This document shows, piece after piece, positions 36,175 to 48,700 of a DNA stretch of 64,000 nucleotides. This DNA comes from Nezara viridula (taxonomy: Eukaryota > Arthropoda > Insecta > Hemiptera > Pentatomidae). Under the pieces are notes generated by a model, which was given only the letters and a program-made list of their open reading frames with translations, was not told the DNA's origin and searched no databases. The DNA is taken from the NCBI GenBank assembly GCA_928085145.1, contig OV725080.1:143458636-143522635 (forward strand), given 5' to 3'. The position numbers and the translations under genes are program-made. Positions within the stretch are counted from its first letter, which is position 1. Every line of letters starts with the position of its first letter.

Positions 36175-39100
36175 ATGGAGTCCCTCGTACTAGCTCTGCT
36201 TTTGGCGTCGTCCTTCTGTGGTGAGTCCGTCACGATTGTACTTTACAATCTATATTTACTCTTCAATCTATATTTACAAATTAGATTGATTAGAATGACA
36301 CGCTTGGTTTTGAGGAAACCGCCTGCAAAATTTCAGTGTTACGTGTTTACATGATTCACCGAACAAACAAAAAAAAAAAGTGCTTATCTGAAAGGAGTCG
36401 ATACATAACAAAGTAGGGTCTAGAGCATTATATAAAATTTAAATTAGACTACTTAAATTAAATGAGAAATTATGGTATTGAAGAAATTTCGATTAATAAC
36501 TTAGTTCATTGAAAATATTCTTAAAATATATTTTTATTTTCTGAGAAGGAATTGGTCCGAGGGGTTGGTGAAATAAATACTAAATTTTAAAAAATAGTAT
36601 TTTTAATTATTACGCCGACGTTTCGATCCACCGTGCAGGCCTTCAGGGCGTGGCAAGAGTCACTGCAGGAGGCAGTTGATAGATTGGTCATTATTTTTAT
36701 CTATATATATAAAAATGAATGTATGTCTGTATGTTTGTCCTTAGTCCATTACTAAACCATTCAACCATGAAACTTTGGGAAGTTGTTCCGTACACTGCTG
36801 GGGAGGTTTCTGGCATAGTACTTCTGTCTTACGATAATTTTATATTTGTAAAAAAAATAAAAATGTAAATATTTTTCTGTTCAAAGCCGCAAAAAAAATG
36901 TGTCGCTATAAACTGTAGCGCCAAAACGGCTTTACCGATTTTAACGAAACTTGGCTAAAGTCTTCCCCTTGAAATCCTTGTGCACACAGTAATAATACAA
37001 TCACATGAAAACGCTTGTTGAGTAACTACCCATTGGTAGCACTCTGATAATATATTTACATAAGTAGATCACGAGGCCATCTTCTTTTCAGATGCCTCGG
37101 AGGGAAAGAATTTTTTCAATTTGCAATCGTATCTAAAATTTTTACATATTTCAAAATATAAAGTTTTTTTGATACATAATTACCCATCATGTATCTGTCC
37201 ATTTCATTACATGTGGAATTACATGCGTCTACTCATAATAAAATGTATCACTCTTGTCATGTCCACCTTTAACTATTTTATCATATCATCATTACACAAT
37301 TCCTTCTTATTAAAAGATTCATATATGTTAAAATTACCTTATCAGATACCGTGTCAGCCACATGTTGTCGGTCTCATTTCTATTCAGTCTGTATTTTTAT
37401 TATTTTCATTGAGTTGAAATGATTTCTTATAAAAACTAAGTTTAAATTAGGTTGAAAAAAAAAAAAAGCATTTCTCACTGAAGTTTCGTATAAATATTTT
37501 TTAATTTAAATTTGATCTGCTACTTACAATGTTCTATCATAAAATAAACATTAACAAGTTTAAACATTAGTGTTTTTCAGAACTAAATATTTCTATATTA
37601 CGAGCGAATCGTAGGCTTCGAGGGGGGTACGCTGCTCCCCCTCCTCTCGGAAGTTGAGAAAAAAAAATGTATCTTGAAAAAAGTAAAAAAACAGTCGGAA
37701 CTTTTATTATTATTATTATTTCAATTGAAAAGTATTATTATATCAAACAAATAATTTTTATTTATACTTAGTATTCAAAAACAACGAATAATTTATAAAG
37801 TTTGAATATTTATACTAAACATTCTTCATTTGTTGGCGAAATAGCTGAATATTTTAGCTGGAAGTAGTTGCAAGAGTGCTTTGACCTCTTGGAAACTATT
37901 TTTAAATGAATTTGTGGAACAAATCATGCAAAATTGTCGTGTTCAAGTTCATAGACGTCAATTACCCGGTTACTAAATTTTGACCGCCATTTTATAGCCA
38001 AATACTGAAAACTAAAATACACTTTTATTTTTACCTATATTGTATGGAATTCACCTATTTTGCAAGTGGGCTATTTCTTCCTCCCCTCCCCCTCTCACTC
38101 AGAACTTCTGGATCCACTAATCGCTCAAAATATAACAATTTCAGGAGTTTTATGATTTTAGACAAACATTTGTCTTTTAATTATTTCGGGGTCATTGGAA
38201 TATGCCATTGCTGTTATTTATTTTTATGACAGCCTTACACAGTGCCTTATTGTAATTATTCTGTGAATCAACAAATGCATCCTCGGTACATTCAAGAACG
38301 AGATGTTCGAGTAAGCATTAAATCTGTCAAATACTCAAATAGCTCTTCTTTTGTTTAATCATCTATAGGATTTGATCACATCTGAATTATAGCTCTTTTC
38401 AAGGGTAGTGTAATCCTTCTTCCTGAAAGATTTTATTTGGTATTAATTTTTTTTTATGAATAAAAATATTGTATCAACCTATGCATCGATATGTGCCAAA
38501 ATAATTTATTTTATTCCTACTTAACTTTATTTTATTTTTTTTTAATTTTGTAGTTTACTTATTTCTCTATAGTTAAATTTATCTACTGTTGGGATATTAA
38601 AAAGTGTTGATAGTAAATTAGTTAATAAATAATAAATATACATATGAAGCCTGTATGAATGGGTAGGACTAATATTTTAAATATTAAAGGAGAAGACGTT
38701 GAACGAGAGACATCAAAATATTGCAGCTGCTTTGGCATTACAGTCCATCACAGGCGGATCTACGGGGGGAGGGGAGGGGGGAGCTTTCGGGCTATCTGAA
38801 AAAAAAATGCTTTTGAGCTGAAGCCCTCCCAAAATTGTGTACCGGGTGTCCGATGCGGTACAGAGGTATCGGAGGCCGAAATCCTGTATAACGATTAAAG
38901 CAAACATAGGTTCCAAAAATAATCCTGGTACAAAAACATGGACTTATACCTGAAAATTTGTTTTTTTTTTTTGAGTCAGAGGTCTATGATCATAGGAGAT
39001 ATGATGATCAGATTGCAATAATTACTCTATCACAGTTGTAAGAAAGTAAAATTTGTAACTTGGCTTTTAATGAGAAAGAAGATAAGTCTAAAACAATGGC

Positions 39101-42100
39101 AATAAATAATAATAAAAAATAAATAATACAGGTGAGGGAATGGAAATCTTTCTTTTAAGAAAATAAATTGTGTTCATATATCATTATAATTATTGTCCAC
39201 GAGACAGATTATTATATGTCTAAATAAATAAATAAAAAAAAAAGAAGAAAATAAATCATATTTGCGTCCGTCCATAGCTGGTTTGTTTACACTAAAAAAA
39301 TATATATAAAATAAAAATAAATAATACGAACATACAAACAATAAACCATCGTTTTCCGTTTGATGTATTATTAATTTAATTTTACAAATTTTATATAATT
39401 GAACACCAGTGCAAACCAGTTCGATAACAAATGTATTTTATAGTGATTTTAACCAAGTGATAAAATATCTGATTAGCACTGGTCATTAGATAAGGATTGT
39501 TGTAGTAAATTTCAATTAATCTTAGGATTGAGGGACAAGGTATGTTGGCATAAAGTGGATGTGCAGTTCCATGCTTGCTTGAAACAAATCATCTTCAAAA
39601 AGTGCATTATCGGCGAGAAAAAAAAAACATGTTTGAATTTCGTCTGCCGGTGCAACATCTCTCCTTATTTCAGTAGACATTTTTAGACATCACAGTTACA
39701 TATTTGCTTGAAACAAATCGTCTTCTACTAGTGCGATTTTGTACCTCTTTTTAAGGGCTTCCACTTTGAGTTGGAAGCTAAGTTAAAAATGGATACTCTG
39801 ATTGTGCATTACATAGATGTATGACGAAGTTATCTTCAAATCACTCACGAAATTTCACCTCGATCTATTTCTTGGTTCTCGTTCCCATCTGACTGGCCCT
39901 TATTTCTCTTCATTTAATTATAAAATTCGTTCATAGTTTATATTTAACCATTTTTATATTATTAGTTACAATGTGGGAAGACTAATTATTTTAAATTAAA
40001 AAAATTAAAGGTAATTGAGAAAAAGAAATTTTATATTATAAAATATAATTCAAGGCCATATTTGTAATGGAACTAGAAGGAGGAGCATAATAGACTCATA
40101 ATTAAAAAAAAAGAGTAAGAAATAATCTTTAATAGATATAGAGGATATAAAAAATTAATAGGCATATTAAAAAATGTACAAATAGGCTGAAATAAGAACC
40201 ATTGTTGAATGCCAAGTTCCTGAATGCACTCAAGTGTTAATTATTAATTTAGCTCAACTACTCGCAAACGAGTCTTGGCTTCCTCTAACAGCAAATGCCA
40301 TATGCTCCTATTCTGTGCCGCTGCCATCCAATTTTTTACTCAGATGGATCTTAAGTTAACCGCGACACAGTCCGACCACCGCAGTAATATCCAGTTTAAG
40401 ACGGTCAATCTGATCTAAGAAGAGTGTTCCGGGTCTGTATCAATGTTTATTCTATATTGAGTGAAGTTTCTTAATATTTTGTTTTCGGGTAGTGGAACTA
40501 TCGACTGTCTCAAAGTACCCTGGTCTATTGGTGGGGCTGCCACCTTAGTGCCTGAAGACCTGCACACCCTTCCAGGGTGGCTACCTATGGGAGGTAACCC
40601 TGATAGCCCTGAGGTAAACCTGGAGCCAGGGCCAAAAAACCGGACCTCTTCGGAGGCGAAGGATTAAATGTAAATTATGAAAGTTTATAATATTTTAATT
40701 AAAATGAGTTTTGTCTGCCATTCCAAAGCCGCTGCAAAGAGGACCAAATTTGCCGAAAATGGACCTCATCGCAGGCTAGTTGAAACTTTGATAGATGAAT
40801 CTTTCAACAATTAAGCGCCATTTTAAACGCCAGTCAGCCGTTTCTGTGCTGCTGCTTTCCATTGACAGGCTTAATTTAAAAAATTGCAACTTTATGGTAG
40901 TAAATTTACTAATCTCAGGAGCCTTGGAATTATATCTACAATGAATATTTATGATAAATGGAAGAAAGAATTTGAGTCTGCCAGTAGATAGCCGCGGCCT
41001 AACATAGGCAGACTACGTTTTAATTCAACTGTTAATATATAAGTATCATATAGCTTAGTTTCAAGTCTCCTAACTTAAATAAACTTTTACACCTAATATT
41101 GCAATCTTTAATTATAGTTTGCCAGTAGATTGCCGTTGCCTAAAGAAGGCAGACAATGTTCTTTCTTCCTTTTATCACAAACATTCGTTGTAGTTATGAT
41201 TTCAAGGCTTCTAAGACTGGTAAATTTATTACCCTAAAGTTGCAATTTTTTAAATTAAGTCTGCCAATAGAAAGCGCTTCATTGAAGAAAGATTCATCTC
41301 AATGTTTCATCCAGCCTGCGATGAGGTCCATTTTCGGCCAATTTGGTCCTCTTTGCATGGTCGCCATTTTTGAAAGCAGCGGTTTTAGAATGGCAGACAA
41401 AGCTCATTACAATTAAAATGTTATACACTTTCATAATTTGCATTCAAATCTTCGCCTGCGATAAGGTCGTTTTTTTGGCTCTAGGTATAAGATGTGTACT
41501 GTTGGTGACCTTCGTCTGTAGAGTGGGTTGTGTGTAGTTTGCTGTAGATAGTGTACTGTGTGTGTTCCCCAACCTGGATGGCCATTGGCTGATAGTAGTT
41601 GACTGGACGATGCCAGCGGACAACTAGGCGATGGGGCCGCCACCTGCACACGCCATCCTGAAGTGTTAATAGGAATAAAAATTTCAGCCAATTTGATCGC
41701 AGAGATTTATTTATATTTCTCCTCATAAACATTAGTGAGAAAACGTGTTAATGTATCAATTGAACAGTAGACCCAGATGACAGATGTGTTTCCGCTTTTC
41801 ATTTTTTTGACCTTAATTCAGCCAATAAAAGAGTTGATACCATGTATGAGATGATGATATTTATTTTAAAATATATAGATAAAATATAAATATATGAGAG
41901 AAAGGAGAATGAATGAGGAAAGAAGGGGCGGCAAAACTAAGCTTGCCTCCTTCGAAAAATTCTAGTTGACTGGCTCTATATTCGACGTCAAATTTGAAGT
42001 TCAGTAATTCTTGAAATATTAACTTTTTTGCTGGGAAGTAACGTTTCGAAGCTGTAAACTAATTAATACCAGAAGTTCAAAAATTTCATTTCTGATTGGT

Positions 42101-44425
42101 CACCATTTTGTTTTCTGTTGGATACATGTCGGCAGACGGCTATTTTTTATTACTCCATCATGGATATAATTGTTTGAAATCAGAGAAAAATAAGTCACGT
42201 TTTTCCTGAATGGTCTCCCGGACTAATGAAGCATTCAACGTTATAAATATAGATAATTTATAAAATTACATAACATGTTTCAGTGTCTATTTATGTTACA
42301 GTGAAACTGAGAAAAAAAATTTAACGCCCGTTTTTTTATCCCTTTGATAACCTTATTATTTGTTTATCAGGGTTCAATATCCCATAAGGAACTGCGTTGG
42401 TGTAAATATTATTTTAATAAAATTATTAGAATATTTTAATGTACTGTATATAAGGGACAAACTTAAAAAATGATTAAACGTAATAAAAAGAAAACAAATT
42501 TTTAAGCAAGATTTCTTGAACAAAACTGAATTTTTCGTTTCCTTTAAATCAATATCCAGGTATTATTGCCCATCAGAGGTGCCCAGATGGGGGTTTCATG
42601 GCCCAGATTGCGCCATAAAAAGTTTTGAGGGGGGCACATTTTGACAGGGTTTTTATTTTTAGGGGAGTTCACATTTCCACAGGATTATAATTTTTCAAAG
42701 TGAAAAGTTTCAATCCAGGGAACAAGATGAAAAACGTGGACTTGACCACTGCATGTGTATTTGTATATGAATTACCATTTTTGCTTGGGCTGTTTTAAAG
42801 AAGAGGGGAGCAATAAAATTTCTTGCGAGGAAGGAGGGAGTTTATGCACTATCGATCTTGGGGGGAGATTGAACCCCTGTTGGCAATATTGTTCGGTGTG
42901 TTCTATTGCAGCAGACTATTAGTGGGTTTTAGAATCAAATTTGTTTATTTTGTGAGGGAGAGAATAACATTTTTTTTTAAATAACGATAATTGCAGGAAC
43001 AATAATACTTTTAGGGATAAAATGTTTGTATTTTTACTTATCATGGGATTACATTTTGTTTTGGAAGTAAGTGTGTTATAATTTAAATCTGGCAGTATAG
43101 CATTCTTCATATAACAAAAAGAAGAATATTTTGTTCAAATCCATTTACCAATCTATTCTCGGTTATTAATCATCAACAAATTCAATTACCCAGAGATTGG
43201 ATTTATTCAAGTTAAAGACCCAAAAATCTATTACAAAGTTAATTTTTTAAGATACAATATATTTAATATTCAATTTACAATAAGTTAGTAGTCTAATAAT
43301 AGAAATCTAATAATAGAAAATTCACCAATAAACAATAATACCTGCTTATTTAAATGTTCCATAATTTAATTAAATATTTTAACATTAATGGAAGTTATCA
43401 TCATGGCATCAATATTATATAAAAATTAAACATTTAAAAGAATCTAGATTATAAATCATATTATATAAATATTTCACCATTTTTAAAATAAGATTCTGAT
43501 TTTAACTTAATAATGATTGGCAATGTGTGGTTCTTCCTGCGTTCAGAGACCAGGTTGTTTCAATGCATGATAGATGGAACAATAATTAGTGGAATACAAA
43601 GAAAATTTGAAGTATTGGTCCAATTCAAAAGTGTGGCTACCACATTGGATAAAGAACATCTTCATGAAGAAAATCAAATAATGTTCCTTAACATGAACAT
43701 TAATAGAATCTAGTGAATATTAATAGAACCTGTGTCATAATAATAATCTAGGCAAACTTGTAAATTATTACTTTCTCAAACTGAGGGCTTTTTTAAACTG
43801 AATTGAAAATAACATTCGTCTGCCATTTCTAAGAAGCCAATCTTTTATATTTAGTCATTGCCACAATATTCGCAAATGTCAGTAAATAGATTTATGTGAT
43901 AATCAGTAATGTTATAATGAAAGATAATTTAGTTGAAGCTATGCATTTTATTAAAAGTAAATTTTTGTTTTTCCACAGGTGTTTATGGAATTCACTGTTT
44001 CCAATGCAACTCCCACATGGATCCTGACTGTGAGACCATTGAAGTTAATGACACGTCAAGCAGATTTTACAAATTATGTGAGCCAACTGAGGCGTCAGCA
44101 GGAAAAGAAATGTTTTGTAGAAAAACTGTACAGAAAAGTAAGTAATGTATTAGTTCTCTAAAGATTCTTATGTATATTTTTAAGATTAAATACTAATCAT
44201 TATCGTTTTTCAGTTATGGATAGAGAAAATATCAAAAGAGTAATTAGAAGTTGCGGTTGGGTAATTCATCCTAAACAAGACTGTTATTGGATCTGGAATA
44301 AGGGACATGAAGATATTTCATGTCAATGTTTTTCAGACGCCTGCAATTCAGCTACAGTTAATACTCCATGGATATCCGTTTTAATAGGAATAACTGTTAC
44401 ATTTTATTGTTTATTAAAAGGATAA
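36175..44425 (+). CDS. Ly6/uPAR-domain protein, quiver/sleepless-like (gene B, three exons)
   Basis: Exons are 36175-36220, 43979-44137 and 44214-44425, giving 138 residues. Exon 1 encodes a 15-residue hydrophobic signal start (MESLVLALLLASSFC) and leaves in phase 1 with donor GTGAGT. Exon 2 carries IHCFQCN, an NDTSS glycosylation sequon, YKLC and MFCRKTVQK. Exon 3 carries RVIRSCGW, KGHEDISCQCFSDACN and a hydrophobic tail (WISVLIGITV) fit for a GPI anchor. There are ten Ly6 cysteines. It is the tandem paralogue of gene C, with the same exon plan. Intron 1 is 7.8 kb, so the first exon is the least certain part. It is chosen because phase, signal peptide and donor agree, and because it has a GC-richer leader like that of gene A. 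Confidence 0.8.
36546..36690 (-). repeat. Single arm of a foldback-like element with hammerhead-like motif
   Basis: GGAATTGGTCCGAGGGGTTG resembles the end of the 5581-5870 element. CGCCGACGTTTCGATCC...AGGCCTTCAGGG at 36613-36648 is the same motif on the minus strand (CTGAAGG...ATCGAAACGTCGG). No opposing arm is visible. Confidence 0.5.
36691..40480. other. Gene B intron 1, first part
   Basis: A dispersed arthropod-type repeat starts near 36700 (TATATATATAAAAATGAATG) and runs to about 36990 with ACTGTAGCGCCAAAACGGC. A GGGGGGAGGGGAGG run lies at 38764-38780, beside a TTGAGCTGAAGCCCTCCC block that resembles 15698-15720. A direct repeat TTGCTTGAAACAAATCRTCT occurs at 39578 and 39703. No exon is recognised. 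Confidence 0.4.
40621..41485. mobile_element. Foldback element in gene B intron 1
   Basis: The left arm (about 40621-40947) pairs with the right arm (about 41182-41485). Paired blocks include GGAGCC/GGCTCTAG at the ends, TTTTGTCTGCCATTCCAAAG with its complement near 41388, AATGGACCTCATCGCAGGCT with AGCCTGCGATGAGGTCCATT, and inner TTTAAAAAATTGCAACTTTA. Between the arms are two direct repeats (TCTGCCAGTAGATAGCCG near 40977 and TTTGCCAGTAGATTGCCG near 41118). There is no ORF and no visible duplication. Confidence 0.85.
41490..43978. other. Gene B intron 1, last part
   Basis: A repeat core lies at 42585-42680 (GAGGTGCCCAGATGGGGG, ATTGCGCCATAAAAAG, GGGGGGCACATTTTGACAGG) and is related to the blocks at 19882 and 21592. 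The rest is AT-rich. A signal-peptide-like ORF at 43022-43066 followed by GTAAGT is in the wrong phase to be an alternative first exon. Confidence 0.45.
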
Positions 44426-44504
44426 ATACTATTAAAACTAAACTTTTAATATATATTTCTAATGAAAGCAGTTCCTTAAAAGTCACTTTTGTAACATAAC
44501 TATG

Positions 44505-44510
44505 AATAAA
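44505..44510 (+). promoter_or_regulatory. Candidate polyadenylation signal of gene B
   Basis: AATAAA, 80 bases after the stop codon. A second AATAAA is at 44696-44701. Confidence 0.45.
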
Positions 44511-45757
44511 AATATGGCTAAAAGATTATAAAAAAAAAGGAGATTTGTAAAACTCAGGGAGAATGTAATATATTGTGTACATACTTTTGTAATATATTCC
44601 TTAAATTATCTTAATGTATTTGATTTTATATATGAATACATTTTAACCAATGTTTGTACCCTTATTTATTTTTTAAATTACTTTTATACGAGTGAAATAA
44701 AACATCACAATTTGATTTTAATTTATTTTACCATTTTTGTATCTTTATTAAATATATTAGATTCCTATTGGGATGCATCACATTAGTTGTCAAACTCTTA
44801 ATTTGTTTAATTTTCTTAATTAAGATGAAGTTTCGGTTTTAGAATGATATTACTAATTAACTATAAATGCCTAAACATAAATTTTGTTATAATAAGTTAT
44901 GATTTATCATTGTAGAATTGATAATATCCATATAATGATTAAAACATAAAAACATAGTCTTATTGATGACAATTAAACAAATTGATAGGCCATATAAGGT
45001 GTCTACTAAGAAAAACTCCAATTATAAGAATAACTCCAAATCTTAAAATTTTGCATATAAAAAAAGAAAAGAAACAGAACAATAAAATAAAAAACCAAGT
45101 GAAAATTTATTCATTGGTAAAATAAATTTCTGAAATATTATTTAATTGAGTCATCTATACAATTTTCAAAAATGGAGGGAGAAAAGAAATTGATGGTGAA
45201 TTACCACGTTTTATCAGTAAATGCCTCATATATCTCTAATGTTAATACAGAAAGAACTTGTTTAATTATGGAATCTATCAGATTCATATGAATAGAAATG
45301 AATTAAATAAATTTGATAATTCTAACAAATGAGAAGAAAAAAATAAAATAACACAAATTTAAAAAAACAAAACATGGATTTCCTTTTCATTATTTAAAAA
45401 CTGATTTCTTAAGTGTTATTCTAAGTAAGGTGTTAATAAATAATTAAGGTCATATATGTATTTATCAAAGGAAGTTTATCTATTCTTTATCGATTAATTA
45501 CTACACTAAAGTTAGTGGTTATTTTCCAGAAGGTTGGAAGCTTTATTATTAATTGATCAGGGGAAAAAATATGAATGATTTTAATTTGATAAAAAGTTAT
45601 TTTCCGAGGTTTTTTCAATTATCATCAGTGTCAGAGTTCAGGGATTACGATCCAACATTTACAAATCAGATTGATCAGTTGAAGATACAGAGAAACATAC
45701 CATCAACCTAATGATCCAACAAAAGAATTATTACAATTAAGTTTTAACTCAATTAAC

Positions 45758-48700
45758 ATGGCAAATAAAATATCATTTTTTGCTGAGGTCTTCGCGTTAT
45801 GTCTCATTCTTCATATTTCAAGTAGGTATATAATAATATAATATAAAAAAATTAAATAAACTTATGTAAATATATTGTTAGTAAAATTCATAATAAAATT
45901 CGCATAAGCTTACCATTTATAAAAGTTTAATTGTAATTAATTTAAAAATATTTAATTTCATTAGCTTTCTATTAATAAAGCTTATTTATCAAATTCAATT
46001 GATCTAGAGATACAAAGTAATTATTCTGTATTTATGTGTTATGATTTTAGTATAATTATTAAATTTTATTTCATATTTTCTCAGCTCCTTATTTTATTGC
46101 TAAAAATTCAAAGTTTTTTATGTTTTATAGTAAAAAAAAAAAATTACAATCAACGAAGTTGTTATTATTTTTTGTCACAAGTAGATTTCTTTATTGTTGA
46201 TATAAATCAGTGCAGATCCAAGAGAAGAAAAGAAGGTGAAATTTCCTCAGCCAAAATTACAATTGAGAAAAAAAAATAGGATTTTAAAATATAGTTACTA
46301 GCACCAGTACTCCTGTATAATTTTGAATAAATCATCATTCATTAGATTAAAAAATTGACTCAAATTATGAACAATCAATCGTTAATTAATTATAGATAAA
46401 TTAATTATCAATACAGAGGGAAAGAAAAAAAAATATTCCCTCCCAATATAACCATTGAGAAAAAAAAATATGGCTATTTAAAATTTTATTAGTATCAGTA
46501 CTTAGGATTAACTGTTAATATATTAAAATTTATTAGTAAGGAGAGAAATTAAAAAAAAATTATCACTTATCATAGATGCATTATTGAAATTACTTTGTAT
46601 TTGAAAAAAAAAACCTTTGTGTGTATTGAACTAAATTTTTATTCATCAAAAAAATATTTTTATAGAGAGATTGAAAACGTAGTTTGTCCAAAGATAAGAA
46701 TAATCAATTTTATATATAGAACATTTCAATATTATGAAAAACATAATTAAAGTCAACATATAATAGATAAAAACCTATTGTAAAGGTTCAATTTTTTAAA
46801 AATTAATATTTAATTTGTTTCTTTTAAAATATTATATAATTATTAATCAATACATTTTAGATGAAAATAATATTTTTTTTGGCAATGTGGTATAAAACAA
46901 ATTTTAAAAAAAATTATCAATTGAAATTAAATAATTATAAAACTATATATATAATGGAAAATAATTTTAAGAATTATAAATTAAAAACTTCGTAAATTTT
47001 ATTTTATTTTCTGTTTAGCTGTTTCAGCAATTTACTGCTTTCAATGTAACTCTTTGTTCAATCCTGAATGCGAGAATATTCAGCCAAATGATACTTCCAG
47101 TGAACATTACAAGCTTTGTGACCCAAATGAAGCTGTAGGCAAGGAAATATTTTGTAGAAAACTAGTACAAACAAGTTAGTAAAATTAAAATAATTTGGCT
47201 TAGAACATTTTTTTGAGTTAATTACTTTTCAATGTCATGAAAAACTAGATTCAGATTGTTAATAAAGATACCGTAACTTTGAGGTACTTGGATACCATCA
47301 CTGGCTACTTAGCTCCATTAAAAAAAAGGCTTAAGTTATACATAGATCTTTTAATATGTACTTTAGACATAATTAATTATTGCTACAACAGTTAGTAGGT
47401 AACTGCATAAATACTAAGTTCTATGGCACATTATGGATCCAATTTTCTCCAAGTTACGGTACATTAAAAATACCTATAGTATTAATTAGAACTAATGACT
47501 AATGATGGTTCAGATATTATTTTGCAACATATATATTAGGAGGGAATAGCACAGTAGTAGGGCACTGAGCTTCCAATGCTGAAGGTCCCATGTTTGAATC
47601 CCGTCTCAGGGCAGAAATATTATTTATTCTGTTTCATTAGCCATGGGGTGACCCTGGGGTAAAGAGAACCTCCTGGGGCACTTCCAGCATCTACAAAGTC
47701 GGTACCATTAATTAAAATAATTAATTAAGGGAGAAAACCTGGTGGTTGAGCGTGATCTTTCCCCAATATTCCTCTGCACAACCGTTGCCCTTGAAACAGT
47801 ACTTTCTCTGAAAAGTACTGAACACAAGACCCTTATTGGGTTGTAGTTGTACAGGTAACAATAAATTAAGGGGCTTAAGGGTGAAACCCTCTGGTTATAT
47901 TAAATTGATTTTAACTTTTGGAGACAACATTAATAAAATTTGAGTGGTCAAGCGTGACAGTTCATTGAAAGGATTATAAAGAAGCCAGGGATCATTATTT
48001 GATTAATTTACTAGGAAGTTGCAAAAAGGAAATAATCACCATAAATATATATATATATATATATTTTTTTTTTTACATTTTTATTGAAGGATTTAATAAC
48101 AAAAAAGATATAAAATAAAAGTAATCAATAATAACTAAATTTTTATAAAAATGAATAAATAAGTACAGATGCTCCTTGTTTGATTGCTTAGACCACTCAG
48201 GTGTGGGTTCAATTCCCGCACGGTAACGTCCCCATCTTGAGATTCACAGGGAGGTGAGCGATCTCTGTAGCAACAAAAAATTACCACTCCCATTTATAGA
48301 TTCATCGAAAATGAGGAAGTATAAAAACCTATTGGAAACCAAAGCAATCCATCTTTGAATAATAAGTTAGAAGAAAAAAAATAAATCTCAGAGTTAAAAA
48401 AATGAAACCAAGATTTGAGAAAAGCACTTTAATACATTCCTGAAGAGAATCAGTTTTTTAGCAACTTACTACAAAATGTTCCTATCATGATAAATATTTA
48501 TGAATATTTGAAACTGGAGATAAATCATCAGGTAGCAGTAATTTTAGAGATTTTTTATTGTAGCCGATGTTTCAACCCAAACATGTGGGTCATCATCATG
48601 TTTGGGTTGAAACATTGTTAGCAATAAAAAATCTCAAAAATGACTGCTTTCTGATTATTTATCTCCTGTGATATGTAATACTGTCCACTAACTTCTTTTA

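Noticed and set aside
36031..36354. 107-residue ORF over gene B exon 1
   Set aside because: It is in another frame, runs through the GTGAGT donor into the intron, and has no domain. The signal peptide is in the frame starting at 36175.
43022..43066. Alternative first exon for gene B (Met plus hydrophobic stretch and GTAAGT donor)
   Set aside because: It leaves in phase 0, while the exon at 43979 needs one leading base. The join would shift the Ly6 frame.
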